Assembly: GCA_964017185.1 (NCBI GenBank) | Contig: OZ024871.1 | Span: 10,904,214-10,968,213, forward strand | Source of the DNA: Rugalucina vietnamica | Taxonomy: Eukaryota > Mollusca > Bivalvia > Lucinida > Lucinidae | Length of the DNA: 64,000 nucleotides | Direction: 5' to 3' | Part shown: positions 32,229-44,393 of the stretch, in pieces | Numbering within the stretch: position 1 is the first letter of the stretch | Layout of the letters: every line of letters starts with the position of its first letter | Position numbers and translations under genes: made by a program | Notes under the pieces: generated by a model | The model's input: the letters and a program-made list of their open reading frames with translations, nothing else | The model's database searches: none | Told to the model about the DNA's origin: nothing

Positions 32229-32595
32229 CACACGTGAACAAACTAGCCACCAGAACGGAACGGAGAAACCGTTTCCTGGGCATTAACCAGTGATCTGGGG
32301 TGCTTCAACTGCCCTGTCCAACGACACTACCTGGCGGAGGTAGCCTCGCTCCACAGTCCAGTACTCAACCACTAGACATCTAAACTTAATGGACTATTTA
32401 AAGCATCAGCACCCCTCAAACAAACCTGTCATTTACACACAAATGCACTGACAAAGCAAAGCAAACACTCCCAAAAAGCAATGCCTTTCAGTCTTCACAC
32501 CAAACAGTCAACATTCGCGGATGGCACTACAAGATTTTGCCAACTAATCCATCACAAATTCCAAAGGGTCTAACCGTCATGAAGTTCTGGATTCT
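32229..32595. other. Spacer with a possible SINE relic
   Basis: Around 32300-32400 the minus strand has TCTAGTGGTTGAGTACTGGA, loosely box A-like. No box B could be placed with confidence. No gene. Confidence 0.3.
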
Positions 32596-32599
32596 TCAA

Positions 32600-33074
32600 A
32601 AATTCATGAATTTTATGCTGGTAATAATGTTGAAGCTGATGAAAATATGTTGGTCTCAGTACGATAAAGAGTAGTGCAAACTAAACCCTTCTAAAAGTAC
32701 AGGAACAGATAATATTCCTTCTAGATTTGTAAAAGATGCAGCTTCGGTTCTCATACAACCCACTTTGCATAAATTATAAACCTTTCATTTGAACTTAATA
32801 TGGTCCCAAATGATTTGAAAAGTGCAAGAGTCGTCCCTTTATTCAAGAAAAACCAAAATATGTTCTGTTGGAAATTACAGACCAGTGTGTTATCGGTTGT
32901 ATCTATAATCTTGGAAAGGGCTGTTTATACACAATTAGAAGAAAATAAAACAACTTCTGTTTGACTTGAAATTCAGACTGGTTTTCGAAGCAAATTCTCA
33001 ACTGACTCATGTTTAACATATGATTATATAAAAGCACAAACTTTTGAAGATTTATACACTGGGAAGCTCATGTT
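32600..33074 (+). pseudogene. Old LINE reverse transcriptase, 5' part
   Basis: In mixed frames with many stops, RT motifs are readable: STGTDNIPSRFVKDA, then 'lksarvvplfkkn'-like text at about 32818, VGNYRPV near 32868, ISIILERAVYTQLE-like text, and SGFRSKFSTDSC-like text at 32985. The part ends TGKLM at 33074, where a transposon interrupts it. It continues at 35805. Jockey/CR1-type RT by motif order. Confidence 0.7.
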
Positions 33075-33706
33075 CACATTGGTAAATGTAAAAGCACCGG
33101 AGCTGGTTGCAACGAACTGGTGCAGTCTAAATTACGCACTGGAGTAAGATTAAAATGGCGGAAAAGGTAAATAAATCTTATACCTCTCTTCATTACCATT
33201 CCCTTATAAACTTGTGTGTACTTTATTTGTCATGTCACCTAGCGCAGAGAAGGGAGAGAGCATTGCAGTTTCTGATTTTATCACGCAATATTCGATTTAT
33301 TTCATGTGTTAGGAGCCAAATCCGATAAAGTTCTACCATCATGACCGGTGACATGTGTTTTCGTGCCAAAATTGAGGGGAACATGCATGTTTGAGCATAG
33401 TTTTTGTTATATTTTCATATATTTATGAATAAACATTCAAGAAACACGATTTCCGATCGCCGATTTTTTCCTGGTATTGAAGCAAATGTTTTATTGAGGA
33501 TTTTCTAGTACAACGCACTGGGAGCAGTTTTTGAATCATTGGTACAACGCACCGGTGGTTGCACAAACTTGCTTCAGGGTAGCTGATTTCACATAGGCAA
33601 AGCATCTAACTCACACAGAAAAACAGATATATTATTCTAGTGTTCAACCATAAAAAGCCATAACATTGAACTTGCATACAGTGATGGTATTGACCACAAC
33701 GTAGAA

Positions 33707-34045
33707 AGGTACAAGTAGGCAAAGATCAGGAAAAGGCGCAATCAGAAAAAGATTCCCACTCTAAAAACCAAGGTAGGAAAAAACCAAACTTACAATCAGG
33801 TACTTATACCATGAAACATATCGTAAGCCGAATGAGCAGCTATTTTCCCAATAGGTGGCCACTCAGTTACCTTAACTAAAACTATGAAAACACACATAAG
33901 GCGCCAACAGCACAAAAAATTTAAACACCAAGACATAAAACAAAAAGAACCACCACAGAAGTATCGCATTGGAACGATCAGTAGCACAAAGTTACTGGCG
34001 GGCTTAAACCGGTTTTACAGGCGCCTAACCTCACTCTCAGCTTCT
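33707..34045 (+). repeat. Dispersed repeat family B, copy 2 (inside the 2.73-kb element)
   Basis: Matches 7651-8010 with small indels (GGTACAAGTAGGCAAAGATC to TTACTGGCGGGCTTAAACC). Its presence here gives an order of insertion or shows that the element captured it. Confidence 0.8.
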
Positions 34046-34429
34046 GCAGTGGTTCATAACATTTTGTTAGTTCTTCGGTCCTCGTGGTGAATCTCTAACT
34101 AGTCAATGAATCATCAAGAACAAACAAATAAATCATGATAAACATCCTGATGAATCAAAAACCAGGACTCACAGATTGAGTAAGCTGCCCGACGATGGAG
34201 ATCCCTGGGCGCCGAATAACCTACTTGCTCCGGAGCAAAAGAAAAAAAATCAGTTGGACCCCGGTGGGCCAAGCAAAAGACAAGAAGCTCCGGCCCCAAC
34301 CAACTAAAATGAATAGCTTTAAGTCGGGGCCATAATAGTCTGACACACGACCCACCGGCGTGCAATTAAAGAAGGCAGCATAGTTATCAACCATGATTGG
34401 GTTAAAAACTAAGCATGCATACTGTCGCA

Positions 34430-35155
34430 TAATTAGATTAGAGGCGATTCTTAGAGTACACACAATTTATGTGTCGAGCAAATATAAGAAAAAATTGTCT
34501 ACCCATGTACCACCCGTTTTACTATCTAACGATAAGTCTAAAATTCACGGGCATAGTTTTAGGCAGTTTTCTTGCTTTATTTTCCATGTTTTCAAAAATA
34601 GATCCTTGTCTATCATCTCATTAACCTGTGCTCTCGATCAATCAGAACAGAATATTGATGTCTGTAGCAGCTTAAACGCTTTATGAATGTTAAAGTGTTT
34701 AGTCAATATTTATTCGTATAATTAAAAGTAAAGCAATCAGTGCATCTGCAGATCAACCAAATTCCCCAAAACTAGTTGTAACTTGTAAGAATGCATATAA
34801 CAAGTAGGCGAGACGCTAGATTCTGTATCTACCGTATTTAAAGGCACAGTATTCGCCATATCCAGCTAAATTAACTCATTAAAAACTTAGATGGACCCAT
34901 TTAAAAACAAATAGGACATAAATGCATTTGTACGTCCTTTTCTTGTTGATCGGATGCACGAGTTGATTAGATGAAAAGCGGGATCTAGGTCTGACAACAT
35001 GGAATGTAATGCAAGAAAATGCCTCATAACATTATGTCCATGAACCTTAGACCATATTTTATATAGCAAACGGGTGGTACATATGTGGGCTTTTTTTTTC
35101 TTATTGACACATAGAGTCCGTGTACTCTTACAATCAGCTCTAACGTATAACCACT
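34430..35155. mobile_element. Nested inverted-repeat element inside the 2.73-kb element
   Basis: Left: TTAGAGTACACACAATTTAT...CCATGTACCACCCGTTTTAC; right, inverted: AAGAGTACACGGACTCTATG...ATATGTACCACCCGTTTGC. Arms are ~90 bp with ~80% match. The interior is AT-rich and has no ORF of note. MITE-like. Confidence 0.6.
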
Positions 35156-35804
35156 ATATTTTAGCAAAAGTGGAATAAAAATCAATTTTTTTGTCTAACA
35201 ACTATCATTTTTACAGTTTTTTACAGTTTTGTAAATCTTTGAACATATGATTGCGTAATGATTGGGCGAGTTAGATGCTTTGCCTATGTGAAATCAGCAA
35301 CCCTGAAGCAAGTTTGTGCAACCACCGGTGCGTTGTACCAAAGATTCAAAAAATGCTCGCAGTGCGTTGTACTACAATATCATCAATAAAACATTTGCTT
35401 CAATACCAAGGAAAAAACTGGCGTTCGGAAATCGTGTTTCATGAATGTTTATTCATAAATATATGAAAATATAACAAAAACTATGCTCAAACATGCATGT
35501 TCCCCTCAATTTTCACGAAAACACATGTCACCGGTCATGATGGTAGAACTTTATCGGATTTGGCTCCTAACCCATGAAATAAATCGAATATTGCGTGATA
35601 AAATCAGAAACTGCAATGCTGCCTCCCTTCTCTGCGCTAGGTGACATGACAAATAAAGTACACACAAGTTTATGAGGCAATGGTAATGAAGAGAGGTATA
35701 AGATTTATTTACCTTTTCCGCCATTTTAATCTTACTCCAGTGCGTAATTTAGACTGCACCAGTTCGTTGCAACCAGCTGCAGTGTTTTTACATTTACCAG
35801 TGTG

Positions 35805-36129
35805 ATGTTGGACCGCCAAAAGGCTTTTGATACGGTGGATCACGACATATTGTGCAAAAAAGTTAAAAGCTATGGGTGTCAGACCTGTTGATTGGTTCAG
35901 GCCTTATTTATCTCATCATAACCAGGTTCTTTACGTAAATGATACAGTGTCACAAATGATCCTTCACTTGACTTGTAACTTGTGGTGTTCCTCAAGGTAG
36001 TATATTGGGTCCTCTTCTTTTTCATTGTTACATAAATGATATGGAACATAAGTAGCATTAGTCCTGAAAGTAAACTTTTGTTATACGCAGATGATAGAGC
36101 AATTTTGAATTCTCATAAGGATCATATCG

Positions 36130-36176
<47 letters not shown>

Positions 36177-36470
36177 ACTTGGTTTTGAACTGGAGATGTG
36201 CAGCAAATGGTTGATTAGCAATAAACTTTCGTTGCATATGGGGAAAACGGAGTGTATACTCTTCTCTTTGGGTTGATGAGAAAATTAAGAAAGATAAGCG
36301 GTTTGAATGCAATGGTCATAAGATTAAGGCCCAACGCTCGGTTAATTATCTCGGACACAGCTTGAATGATCAATTAACAGGGGAACCAATCGTTAGTAGC
36401 ATTGTTCAAAAGGTAAATGGTAGACTCATATTTCTGTACAGACAATGTAGTTTTTTGTGAATAAAGAAGA
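35805..36470 (+). pseudogene. Old LINE reverse transcriptase, 3' part
   Basis: Continues the fragment ending at 33074: MLDRQKAFDTVDHDIL (motif A), CGVPQGSILGPL-like text in shifted frame at 35985, LLLYADDRAIL (motif C) at 36080, then a 46-base A-run, MCSKWLISNKLSLHMGKTEC, NGHKIKAQRSVNYLGHS and VNGRLIFLYRQC. Multiple stops and frameshifts make it inactive. Confidence 0.75.
36130..36175. repeat. 46-base A homopolymer inside LINE coding sequence
   Basis: Uninterrupted A-run from 36130 to 36175 between the YADD and SKWLISNKLSLH motifs. It could be an expanded lysine/asparagine codon run, the tail of a lost insertion, or assembly-inflated. Confidence 0.9.
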
Positions 36471-36577
36471 GTTTGAAGATTCTTTTTTTTTTCTTTCCTT
36501 TCTTTTTTTTTTTCATAGCACAAGACGCTGTATTTACAAAACCATCCAAGAGCAGCCACACACCATAAGGTACTTAA

Positions 36578-37511
36578 AGATGTTCGCTGCCAATGAAAAA
36601 GTTTTTTCTAACCTCTCTTTTTCGATTCCAAAAGATAAAATAAGACATATGAAAACAAAATAAATATAGGGTAGTGTGCATTTTTTCAAGCTACAGGCCT
36701 CTGAATAAGACCTCTAAACTACATGTTTGAAAAGTAGGAAAATTAATTTAATTTTCAATTCTTTCACATATACCTTCCTGGACAAACAATACATCACGAA
36801 TGCTTTCAAACCTCATTTTGTTTAAGTAACGCTGACTAATTTGGACCTAAAACATACATAAAGTTTCATCTTGAAGTGGATGACAAATTTTTTCGGTTCA
36901 TTTAACAACCCTACCCCCTAACTTTAAAAGTAAAAAAAAGTCCATATTTATAAATGTGTCAAATCCATATTTGTAGATTCAAACTTTTTCTTGTATTTTC
37001 ACACATCATAGAACTTTTTCATATTTTTCGATTAAAAGAATGAAAAATATAGGGTAGTGTGCATATAAGAGAGAACCAATAACTTGAAAATCGCCACTTT
37101 AAGCCTTTTTTCCGCAGTTTTATTTCTTACACCCCATTTCATAAAACCACCCAAAATTTTAAAACTAGCATACCAAACAAAGAAAAACTTATAAAGAAAA
37201 CTTTGTATACATCTACTTCTGCTAAAATAAACATCAAATCAGTGCAACTAATTTGAAGTTGTGTACTATTGAAGCTTTATTTACCCTACCCCCTAAATTT
37301 TGCTAAAACTTAAAATTTTCTAAAAAGTTGCAGAAAATGGGGTGAAAAAATGAAGTTCCTTAGATTGACTATTTTCGTGGCTGGTTCAATGCATATCATC
37401 AATATGTATTCAAATATAAAATATTAGGAAAATATCTGTAACCGTTTACGAGATATTCAACAAAATAAAAACCGGAAGTTCCGAAATGTCAAATGTTGGC
37501 AGCGAACATCC
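36578..37511. mobile_element. piggyBac-like MITE, 934 bp, TTAA-flanked
   Basis: TTAA at 36574-36577 and 37512-37515 immediately flanks inverted ends AGATGTTCGCTGCCAA and (inverted) GGATGTTCGCTGCCAA. TTAA target duplication is the signature of piggyBac. An internal direct repeat, AAATATAGGGTAGTGTGCAT, occurs near 36663 and 37048. No transposase ORF, so non-autonomous. Confidence 0.8.
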
Positions 37512-37515
37512 TTAA

Positions 37516-38334
37516 ACCACTGTATTACATATCTTAGTCTTCGATATGTCCTTCCCTCACAATGTATCATCATCCCAAAAAATGGACCCCGTCCATTGGG
37601 ACAGTTAGAAATAAATGGGATGTAAGTATCCCCAGGAACAGATTAGAACTGACTGACCAACCACCAGATCAGTGGTTAAAGGTCATATCCAAAGGTTTCG
37701 ATTTTGTAAATATGAAATAGACTTTGATGAAAGTACTGATCGCAGAAAAACTCACCAAATTATCATCACTGGTTTCGGAGATAGCTTGTTTTGAAATTTG
37801 GCATTTTATCTTATGAATATTCATTAGTGCCACTATGACATCATAGAAGCACATTGAATATTTTGAATATCATCAATACGAACAACTAAAACAAACAAAT
37901 TATCATTTGAAAACAATTATAAATCATTTATACAACTTATATTTTCAGTTTCAAAACATTTTATGACCATTTAAGTGAATTATTTTGATTTTTAAATTTT
38001 TACCAAGGGAGAGTAGTCTTACATGAAAATAGTGCTGTCAATTAGATAAAGTCCCGTATCTTTGGAGCCGATGGATAATTTTGGGTTTAGTTTTCGATAA
38101 ACAAGTTCCAATTACAAATGAGACCAGCAGACAAAGAATAGAAATGATATAGAAGTACTTTTGTATGTCCCCTTTAACCGCTTAGGTCAGAAAAGGTCCC
38201 AGAAACACGTGTTTACTTGGATGGTTATACTTTAGCCATGGCATCCAAAGTTGGGTAGAAGTCCCATAAAATGGAAACAACTTCCCGACATGACCATAAC
38301 TGTTGACTGTGACGTGAAACAACAAATCTGTGAT
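37516..38334. other. Spacer, possibly residual LINE sequence
   Basis: No readable RT motif. It directly joins the flank left of the TTAA element, so it may be the continuation of whatever sequence that element entered. No gene. Confidence 0.35.
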
Positions 38335-38790
38335 GCTACAGGATCTCAACTGGCGCCCTTGACCAACAACGCATAGATAGTCGATTGGTCCCCCTATACA
38401 AGGTCACATACGACCTTGTAGCCTTCCCTGCTCACAACTACCTGATCCGGAACACCCTACAAACAGCTAGAAATCACGCCATGGCATACAGGCAGATCTT
38501 AGCTCTAGGAGACTACTACAAGTCCCCCCCCGGACAATCAAACACTGCAATGCCCTACCACCACATATCCCCGTACTAACTACTCTGGCTCAGTTTAGTA
38601 CAGCTGTTTGCCAGATAGCCCACAATTATCCTTGAATACCAGCATCTGTTATCTTTTAACTATACTAACACTTTCGATCACACTGTACAAAGTAGTCTTG
38701 TCACCAACTTTTCATCTAACCCCTTTCAGCTCTTGGTATACCGGAAAACCATCTGAAGTCCTTCGGAGGTTAAGATGTAAAGGAAGATAG
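38335..38790 (+). pseudogene. LINE C-terminal coding and 3' UTR fragment
   Basis: A frame at 38385-38579, continued upstream without ATG, reads LEQRRIDSRLVPLYKVTYDL and YLIRNTLQTARNHAMAYRQI. This is the typical C-terminus of CR1/L2-type RTs, as also seen at 31770-32030 and 14330-14530. It ends in a frameshift near 38525. The UTR-like tail ends near GATAGATCTAAC at 38788. 5'-truncated. Confidence 0.65.
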
Positions 38791-39192
38791 ATCTAACTAA
38801 TATCACTGCATCGTTGCCCAGCATGTTTTCAGATATCTTCGATTCAGAATGGTTTGCTCTCACACTTCTTATCATCTTTTCTTGTCTCTGTTGCTTCATC
38901 TGGCGGTATTCGATTGTGCCAGATATATACTCAGCGTCAATAAAAAGTTACCGCCATAAAAAATTCGATATTTTGAAAATTACAAAATTTCTTTCAAAAT
39001 CGTAGCTTAAATTCATTTATGATTCTGGTCAACTAGACACATTCAGCTGTTCCATTAGCTCTCGAACTATGGTGCATGTGCATCACGTGCAGTTCGTGAT
39101 TTTTCGAAATATTTGTGCAGAAGAAAGCCATATTTTCAGAAGTTGTCATGTCTTCGCATGCCTCCAACACCCTCAGAGAAAACGCCAACAAA
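38791..39192. other. Spacer with short AT-rich frames
   Basis: A 63-codon frame at 38814 has a hydrophobic stretch (FALTLLIIFSCLCCFIW), but no splice context or second line of evidence. Not treated as a gene. Confidence 0.3.
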
Positions 39193-41866
39193 GGGGGGGG
39201 GGGGGGGGGTCTCATATGCGCCCACGCACCAATTTTGTTCTTGCTTTGCATGGTGAATGCCTTCATTCTAACAACTATAAAAATGCATTTATTTGTTTTG
39301 AAAAAACATTTTTAGGTCTCAGGATACCACCCTGACTTACTCCACCTTTGTGACCATACCTGTGTTATTCTTTGCCTATATATTATCACTTATTTAACTT
39401 TTATTAAATCAATTAAAACTGGTTTTCAAAAAGGACTCCACATGGGTGACTTTGATACCATTTTGGCTTAAATAGATTAACAGATACGGTTTTTATGGAA
39501 ATTTAAACTTGAAATTATCAAAATTTTATTAAAAATAATTTTGAGAATGACAAATTGTGTCTCATATTTTGATATGTTCCAGTGCTTGTCAACCTATGAT
39601 ACTGTCCATAAAATTGGCCAGTGGTACCCTCTTCATGCTGGTAAAGTTTTATAAATTTTCAAAACCGGTAACACTGTTAAAATGTATATGATATACATGT
39701 TGGTCAATTTTTGACAAAAATGGATTTTAATGTTTTTAGCCGTTTTTTCGTCTAAAATCATGTTATTCCATAATTGGAAGTGAAAAATTACATAAGTAAT
39801 ATGAATTCTTAATATAAAAATTGTTATTTGATTTGGCAATTTCACATATGTTATAAGTGACCTACCTCAAAGTTATTATCAATTTTTCATACAAATGATC
39901 AGCAAACATTTTGAGGTCTAAATATATTAATGAAATGTTTTTGTTTCTATAATTTCATCACTTATTATTTCTTTAGATTTAGATGCGTTTGGATAATTCT
40001 ACTTTAGTAACATTCATTTAATTTGTGATTGACCACCGTAATGGTAATAGACATTTGACTGATTCCTCCATTTGTTTTACCATCTTTGTATTATCGTTTA
40101 TAAGATTACTTATTCATAACTTAACTTATTTAATTGTTGCTGATGCCAACTTTAGTTAAAAGATTGACAAGAATACCAAATACAGTGGCTCTTTCTAACT
40201 TTTCGATCACTATTATCTTTATACTTATTCAGTAAGTATATAATTCAGCTATGTGACAGGCTTTTTGTAAGTGTTCAGATGTGATGCTCAGGTATAGCTT
40301 TCACTTTTAATATCAGATTTGTTTTAATTCTTCATTATATAACATATCCATTATTGACAATCTTTCTACCATTTAAATGTGGTTCTTTTTCCTATTTTTG
40401 AAATGAATATTAGAGTAATGAAAAATACAATTGAACAGTCAAATATCTAAACTTGATCATTAAAAATCTCAAGGTTTATAACACATTTATGAATCAATAA
40501 ATGTTCATGCATTTATTTTAATAAATAGTCAATTATAATTGCAGCAAAATATTTGTGATTTCATGCTGATAGTTGTCTGGATACTCTTCTTTAATCCTAT
40601 CCGTAGTAAGAAATCATAGCTGTTTTGTTAATCATACGTCAGCTAGGTAAAAAAAAACTTGTCAGCTTCATGTAAGTTTATAAGTTCAAAAGCCCCATTT
40701 CGATTAAGGGTTTCCAATATTGTTATGTGTTGGAAGTATGTTTGAAACTTCCAGTAATAGGTTTGCCTGCTGTAGCAGCTGATAAAATGCATGCATAAGA
40801 TTAATAGCTTTCATCTTAGATATGATATATGGTATGACCTGTTTCAAACATGCTATTATATGGGTAAGTATATGCATTTAATGCTTCAAATGGATGAGAA
40901 AAGAAAAAAAAAACAAGTACTTAACCAGTTACTCTTGTTAATAGTAACTTATCATATAATTTTATCTATTGATATTTCGTTTTCTCTCTTCATCCTATTG
41001 GTTTTGCTTCATTATATACTTGGGTGGATGGGGTGTTTTTTCTGAGGTCGTGATATAGTTATCAGCAGGAAATGAACTGTCCTTAGCCTCATTGGGTTTA
41101 TTTTATGCAAAATGGTAAATCCCTTAGTTTTTCCATATGGCGTGAGTTACAGGATGTAGAAATCAACAAAATAGCTGTATAAGCTTATTTAATTAATTGA
41201 TACCTAAACAACGTAATTTTCGGAAAAAATAATCAAAACAGTAAAAACTAGGTCATTGCATCATAAACGCGAATGCACTATAGAGAATGGCTAACTAATA
41301 GATAGAATCATAATAATTTTGCGTTTTTCAGAATTCTGACTTGTATCATTTAATGTTCTAGAAAAAGATGTTACCGGTCTTCAAATTTCATGCAATTTTC
41401 AGCATATAATCTATATATGTGTAGCCTAATTTGAGGTTAAAATTATAGGTTGACAAAACCTGGAGCATGTTAAAATTGAAAATCAAACATGTGATTACAC
41501 CATTATGGAGCTAAAATTTGGGGTCGTCTGCAAAACAAATGATAATCAGTTGAATTTAATATTATAGCTATCAACAATTATGCAATACCACAATGATGGG
41601 TGATCATACTAGATCATTTTACAAACAAACAGAACTAGGAAGAGGCTATTATGACGATTATGGGCGACTTTAATCACACAACCCCCTAAACTCAGACCCC
41701 CTCTAATACAAAATGTTGTATTTAAAAATTTTAAGTAGTTAAGAGAAAATCTATATAACTAATAAAGTGGTCATGCACCAAGCAAGCAATATGCATAATA
41801 TTATAAAAATCGGTGCGTGGGCAGAACCCTATGTAAATTTCATATAGCATGAGACCCCCCCCCCTT
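39193..41866. repeat. AT-rich block bounded by inverted G-run modules
   Basis: The left end has a 17-base G-run followed by TCTCATATG and CGCCCACGCACCAATTTT. The right end (41808-41866) has the inverse: AAAATCGGTGCGTGGGCAG ... CATGAGACCCCCCCCCC. The right arm carries ~30 extra bases. The ~2.6 kb between is AT-rich, without recognisable ORF; the 84-codon frame at 40791 is AT noise. Possibly a decayed transposon. Confidence 0.45.
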
Positions 41867-44078
41867 TGTTTACATTTTGTCATCGACTGCGGGAATAGAG
41901 GACCTTACGTTTAGGTAGTACCCCAATTTTGCATTTCTCCATAATTTTGTTTCAATTGAAGCTTCTGACATTTGGCAAGGACTGCGTATAATCCTCTTTG
42001 CTGTGATGAGCACCGTTTTAAAAAACAATGGTGGACATGGTGGATGGCATTCTATGCCATGAAAATGAATGCTGAAGTATCGGTAGTTTTCTTTTCAGAA
42101 TGAATGAAATATTGTCGTGTGTAAACTGAACCTGGTTTACTGGTAACATTTTATTGACGCCAATATGTTATTTGGCTTTACATGGATCGCCATTTAGCAT
42201 GAGCATATCATATCTAAGAGTATATATAATTTATGTGTTTACCGTGATGATTCAGTGACTACTTCTAAGTGATTCACCATGAGTACCGTACAATTTACTT
42301 TACGTTTTGGTCCACAGGAAAAGCTGTGGGCGAGGTTAGGCAATTTTATTTTACTGACCGTTCCAAGGCGTGTCTTTGATCCTTGATACAGCTATTTAGA
42401 ATCTCGCTCATTTGCGGGTCATTTTTTGTCTAGCTTGTTGAGCAACGCAGGCTTTTCCCCCCATGTCCATCAACTGCACACCTGATCAGCGTCTTTGTTT
42501 TCGCTACACAAATCTCTCTTCTTCTTAAATTCGAAATTTCGAGCTTTTAGCTTCTGTGACTGTACCTGTTCGGACCTGGTCGACAACGCAAACATGCAGC
42601 GGCTCATATGATGCTCATTTGCATTTGATTAGGGGTCGATAGATGTAGTGAATGTGGATTTGAATGGTTTACACCAAGATCACGATATTTTACTAAGAGC
42701 TGAGCAACCTCTCGGGTGGAATGAAGAAAATACTAGCATTGGAACTCGAGAATGATACCCTAAACAAATAAAAATACAACTGAGATCCTTTAAGAGCAGC
42801 TAGCGAGCATTTTAATGAAAAAGTGGATGGGCCATACCGCGGTTTCGGCTACTTAGGACTCTTCAGTGACCCTTTTGATTTGGCAACATGGAACCAAAGA
42901 GAATTACTGTAAACATTGTAGTCGATACAAAGACTAGCACAATCCAAATGGGGTCAAATATATTAAATGTTGGTTAGAAAATGAATATATACCCTTCGCC
43001 AAAAGTTTAGCATAATCGTTTGTCTAAAAGGTGGCAAACATGTCTGGCCATAGCTAATTCCAGTGAGTAGAAATGTTGACACAATTGTCCCTATTTGATG
43101 TAATGGTTACATAGGAATTACTCAGGACTTGTACGGATTCAAAATCGGAAGTTAGTTAGATACTAAATGACAAAAGATAAGGTTACTGGCTTGAAAGAGT
43201 AATTTTCGACACTTTTTAAAATCGTGTCCATAAAAGTACTCATTTTCATTATTTTAAATTGGCAGTTATTAAAATCTATAGGCGATAGATAGAATAATAA
43301 TGTGGTATAGGCATTATTATCCTGTTATTTGAGATGTGGCCATTAGCCATGTTTAAAGACATACTTGTTTTCAAAATGTTAAAAACTGCAATTTTGCTAT
43401 ATTTTTTTTAACATTTTTGTTCTTTCCGGAAGTGTCAGTGTTTGATGTCAGGTCTTCAATTTTTGTTTGTAACAGATCGTTTCAACATACTTCCTTGACA
43501 TGGGGTGAAATTTATTCAGGGAGACTTTTTTCGTCGATGTCAGTGTTAGTATCATTTCTGCGAGTTCTGTACAGAATTATATTTGCATGTAGTTGTACAT
43601 TTGAATTGCCACCTTGGAAATAGATGCTCTCTTGGCTAAATTTAGACTGACTTCTGGTCTGATAATAAGTTTTTTTTCCTTTCTTGTAACATTTTAAATT
43701 GTCCTTTTTGACAGCTACAGTACCGGATATTTTCCTATGTACAACTCTTGGCTAGATTTAAACTAGAATCGGGACAGAGGGATTAGACTAACCAAACAAT
43801 AATTTTATATTTAAAGGATTTTACTTCTTTGTAGACATTTCCATTTTAACGCCTTGTGGCTAGGCTAGGTTTTACATGTATCTTGCTTATTTGTTGTTCT
43901 CGGTTGCGATGACAGGTTTTCGTTATGTTTGTCCCATTCTCTGGCATTGTTTTTATTTTTAGCTTTTAAAGGCAGAGAGTGTGACCTCAAATTTGATGAA
44001 GCAGTCTTAATAATTTGAGGGACCAATGCGATTTGCAGAGCATGTGATGGTCCGATTGTATTTTTACTCATTTAATAA
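41867..44078. other. Gene-free AT-rich region containing a partial MITE C
   Basis: Only the half MITE at 42480-42606 is recognisable. Frames at 43417-43623 and 43865-44071 have no domain, no splice context and no repeat partner. Confidence 0.4.
42480..42606. mobile_element. MITE family C, right half only
   Basis: TGATCAGCGTCTTTGTTTTC onwards follows the family to CGGACCTGGTCG and GCGGCTCA. The left half and the palindrome's first arm are absent, so it is truncated at the centre. Confidence 0.7.
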
Positions 44079-44317
44079 TGGGCCACTGCATAAGAAAACC
44101 AACAAAATGCTTAGACGAAAACAAAGGCGCAGATCAGCTTCGCGGTCAACGCGAAGCTGATCAGCGCCTTTGTTTTCGCTACACGGATAGTATAATCCCT
44201 CTTCTACTTAAATACAAAATTTAGAGTCTCTAACCGTCTTCTGTGACTGTACAGCCCGGTTTGTGTTGGACCTGGTCGGAAACCCAAATTGTTGGTTTTC
44301 TCACGCACAGGCTCTTA
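44079..44317. mobile_element. MITE family C copy
   Basis: GAAAACAAAGGCGCAGATCA and its inverse form the core (AGCTTCGCGGTCAACGCGAAGCT). Left terminus GCATAAGAAAACCAAC, right terminus TTGTTGGTTTTCTCACGCA. Ends more diverged than other copies. Confidence 0.8.
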
Positions 44318-44393
44318 TCAAAATAACACATGCCATTTCTGCAGTTCGAACTCCGTTTTGTGGTAGAAGCTTTCTGACAATCTGGGCCCAGTT

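Larger units (their letters stand above)
33075..35804. mobile_element. 2730-bp element, ~0.53-kb TIRs, CAC termini, 5-bp target duplication
   Basis: Ends CACATTGGTAAATGTAAAA (left) and CACACTGGTAAATGTAAAA (right, inverted). The inverted repeats extend to about 33612 and 35268 with few differences. ATGTT flanks both sides (33070-33074 and 35805-35809). Deleting the element plus one ATGTT restores the host LINE frame as GKLMLDRQKAFDTVDHD, so the boundaries are exact. No transposase ORF; the interior holds a family B repeat and a further inverted-repeat element. A 5-bp duplication with CAC termini fits Transib/RAG-like elements, but some hAT-like groups also make 5-bp duplications. Superfamily open. 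Confidence 0.85.

Noticed and set aside
33075..33112. Termini as functional V(D)J-type recombination signals
   Set aside because: The heptamer-like CACATTG/CACACTG is only a partial match, no nonamer at 12 or 23 spacing is convincing, and no RAG-like ORF is present. Kept only as a superfamily hint.
34393..34686. 97-codon frame in the 2.73-kb element as a transposase
   Set aside because: It spans the left arm of the nested inverted repeat and has no acidic catalytic motif.
40791..41045. 84-codon plus-strand frame with hydrophobic stretches
   Set aside because: Composition is explained by AT-rich sequence; no splice context, homologue or repeat.
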